A DNA stretch of 6,094 nucleotides from Pseudomonadota bacterium (lineage in GTDB: Bacteria; Pseudomonadota; Gammaproteobacteria; Steroidobacterales; Woeseiaceae): contig JAKSCZ010000492.1 in the NCBI GenBank assembly GCA_022360335.1, forward strand, positions 1-6,094, given 5' to 3'. Positions 5,634-6,094 of this stretch are shown piece by piece. Position 1 is the stretch's first letter, and each line of letters begins with the position of its first letter. The notes beneath the pieces are model-generated. The model had not been told where the DNA came from. It did not search any database and saw only the letters and a program-made list of their open reading frames with translations. Position numbers and translations under genes: made by a program.

Positions 5634-5805
5634 CGAATTCTCTTTTTTATCAAAAGAGGTAACTGTGAATCAGGTAACCGGAGACAGATGCTTTCTAATT
5701 GTTGTTGGACCTAAATCTTCTTTTTTGTTTTTTTGTTCTTCTGGCGTCTAAATCCTGTTTCTGACCGGTGTCAAGACCCGAACACAGTTACACTTCGCTT
5801 GGGCA
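5601..5805 (-). ncRNA. Putative sigma-54-dependent small RNA with AAnAAnAA motifs (CrcZ-like)
   Basis: A transcript from about 5805 (12 bases past the sigma-54 -12 GC) to the terminator would be about 205 nt. It contains no ATG on the sense strand, and the DNA is markedly more AT-rich than the flanking genes. An exact AACAACAA (minus strand, 5706-5699) and a long purine tract at 5744-5718 with AAGAACAA, an A7 and an A6 run fit the AAnAAnAA Hfq/Crc-binding motif. The short word GATTTAG flanks the A-rich tract on both sides (5754-5748 and 5717-5711). GUAACUGUG near the 5' end (5791-5783) is exactly complementary to CACAGUUAC (5667-5659), forming a 9-bp helix that encloses the A-rich region. A 7-bp hairpin (5658-5640) precedes the terminator. 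Known sigma-54 small RNAs include CrcZ/CrcY, GlmY and Qrr; the A-rich motifs point to the CrcZ type. This is inferred from sequence only. Confidence 0.65.
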
Positions 5806-5816
5806 GGGGATTAAAA

Positions 5817-5832
5817 GCAAGTCCTGTGCCAA
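5817..5832 (-). promoter_or_regulatory. Sigma-54 (RpoN) -24/-12 promoter
   Basis: The minus strand reads TTGGCACAGGACTTGC from 5832 to 5817. This matches the consensus TTGGCAC-N5-TTGC in every fixed base, with the required 10 bases between the GG and GC dinucleotides. Transcription would begin near 5805 and run left to the terminator at 5601. Such promoters need an AAA+ enhancer-binding protein acting from upstream, that is, to the right of this site. Confidence 0.8.
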
Positions 5833-5856
5833 CGCCGCCCGCCGCGGCAGAAATTC

Positions 5857-5882
5857 AAGGATTTAACGATCGCTCAATCCTT
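5857..5882. promoter_or_regulatory. 26-bp dyad upstream of the sigma-54 promoter, candidate activator site
   Basis: AAGGATT and its complement AATCCTT lie at the two ends, with CGATCG exactly at the centre. Of 26 positions, 22 are symmetric. The centre is about 65 bases upstream of the predicted start, closer than most enhancer sites but possible. It could be bound by an enhancer-binding protein or another regulator; the protein is unknown. Confidence 0.45.
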
Positions 5883-5910
5883 TCGTCGCTGCCGTGTGAC
5901 CCATTGTTGT

Positions 5911-5930
5911 AAAAAAAGTCGACGATTTTT
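5911..5930. promoter_or_regulatory. A-tract/GTCGAC/T-tract dyad, candidate activator site
   Basis: A palindromic GTCGAC (5918-5923) is flanked symmetrically by AAAAA and TTTTT, with two unpaired positions on each side. The centre is about 116 bases upstream of the predicted sigma-54 start, a common distance for enhancer-binding-protein sites. It might also be a bent-DNA element. Confidence 0.4.
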
Positions 5931-5958
5931 CCGGCCGAACATCACCTTTTCAGCGAAC

Positions 5959-5974
5959 AGAGTACTCTAAGAGT
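5959..5974. repeat. Overlapping short palindromes
   Basis: AGAGTACTCT (5959-5968) is a perfect 10-bp palindrome. ACTCTAAGAGT (5964-5974), overlapping it, is a palindrome around a central A. They lie about 150-170 bases upstream of the predicted small-RNA start and may be a further regulator site; the function is unknown. Confidence 0.3.
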
Positions 5975-5982
5975 CTGATAAT

Positions 5983-6094
5983 TCACGATATCCGGTCCCC
6001 GAAAGCGGGAAGGACGCCCTCCAAGGCGTCCTCAGGCGGCCGCTGCGTCCGCACGGCCCCGCGTTCGGTCGGCGCCGCGTCCCCAAAACGGTAC
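5983..6094 (-). CDS. Possible C-terminal end of a minus-strand gene entering from the right (frame uncertain)
   Basis: All three minus-strand frames are open at the right edge. One frame ends at TGA 5985-5983 after 36 codons (tail LEGVLPAFGDRIS) and has the high third-position GC of the neighbouring genes. Another ends at TGA 6034-6032 after 20 codons (VPFWGRGADRTRGRADAAAA), and its stop abuts an 8-bp hairpin. No family is recognisable, and which frame is real, if any, cannot be settled here. Confidence 0.3.
   Translation of the reverse strand, partial: YRFGDAAPTERGAVRTQRPPEDALEGVLPAFGDRIS
5998..6032. terminator. Two adjacent hairpins at the right edge
   Basis: AGGACGCC (6011-6018) and GGCGTCCT (6025-6032) form a perfect 8-bp stem with a six-base loop. 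Next to it, CCCG/CGGG (5998-6009) forms a smaller stem with an AAAG loop. On the minus strand only scattered T residues follow, so termination is possible but not canonical. If the 20-codon frame is the real gene end, the larger hairpin starts at its stop codon. Confidence 0.35.

Noticed and set aside
5665..5751. A 28-codon GTG-started plus-strand frame (MNQVTGDRCFLIVVG...) with AGAGG five bases upstream
   Set aside because: It is antisense to the predicted small RNA. Its hydrophobic part is just the complement of the A-rich tract, and the AGAGG is part of a hairpin arm. There is no sign of selection for coding.
5977..5982. GATAAT as a plus-strand -10 element for a gene to the right
   Set aside because: No acceptable -35 lies 16-18 bases upstream, and no plus-strand ATG occurs before the window ends.
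5497..6094. Cobalamin riboswitch upstream of the ATPase gene
   Set aside because: Suggested by the corrinoid context, but no B12-box (GCCACTG or its complement) is found and the structure seen is a sigma-54 promoter, A-rich tract and terminator instead.

Overview
The window comes from a GC-rich gammaproteobacterium. The adjacent ampD-ampE pair is typical of that class, and RsmE, BtuF, the PduO-type adenosyltransferase and the ABC ATPase are all of ordinary proteobacterial type. Species cannot be named from the sequence. Both strands are densely coding up to about 5.5 kb. The last ~600 bases are different: AT-rich in the middle, without a convincing complete gene, and full of regulatory-looking structure.

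Layout, left to right: the last 19 codons of an unidentified plus-strand gene (1-60); rsmE on the minus strand; then a tight plus-strand operon ampD-ampE-btuF (6-base gap, then a 4-base GTGA overlap). After it come a 38-bp inverted-repeat element and a convergent PduO-type corrinoid adenosyltransferase gene. Divergent from that is a plus-strand inositol-monophosphatase/HisN-like phosphatase. This runs convergently, with a 21-base overlap, into a minus-strand BtuD/FecE-type ABC ATPase gene. Upstream of the ATPase, still on the minus strand, are a strong intrinsic terminator (5601-5633), an AT-rich stretch with no ATG on its sense strand, and a near-perfect sigma-54 promoter (5817-5832). I read these together as a gene for a ~205-nt small RNA. 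The right edge may carry the tail of another minus-strand gene.

Themes. (1) Cell-wall recycling: AmpD (anhydro-muropeptide amidase) and AmpE. (2) Corrinoid use: a BtuF lipoprotein, a cobalamin adenosyltransferase and a candidate BtuD ATPase lie within 3.2 kb, but no BtuC permease is present. (3) A putative RpoN-dependent small RNA carrying an exact AACAACAA and a long A-rich AAnAAnAA-like tract, closed by a 9-bp long-range helix. This is the combination known from the CrcZ/CrcY catabolite-repression decoy RNAs of Pseudomonas, and it is the most interesting item here. (4) The inverted-repeat element supplies the stop codon and the same last six residues (RGQSPD) to both convergent genes, BtuF and the adenosyltransferase.
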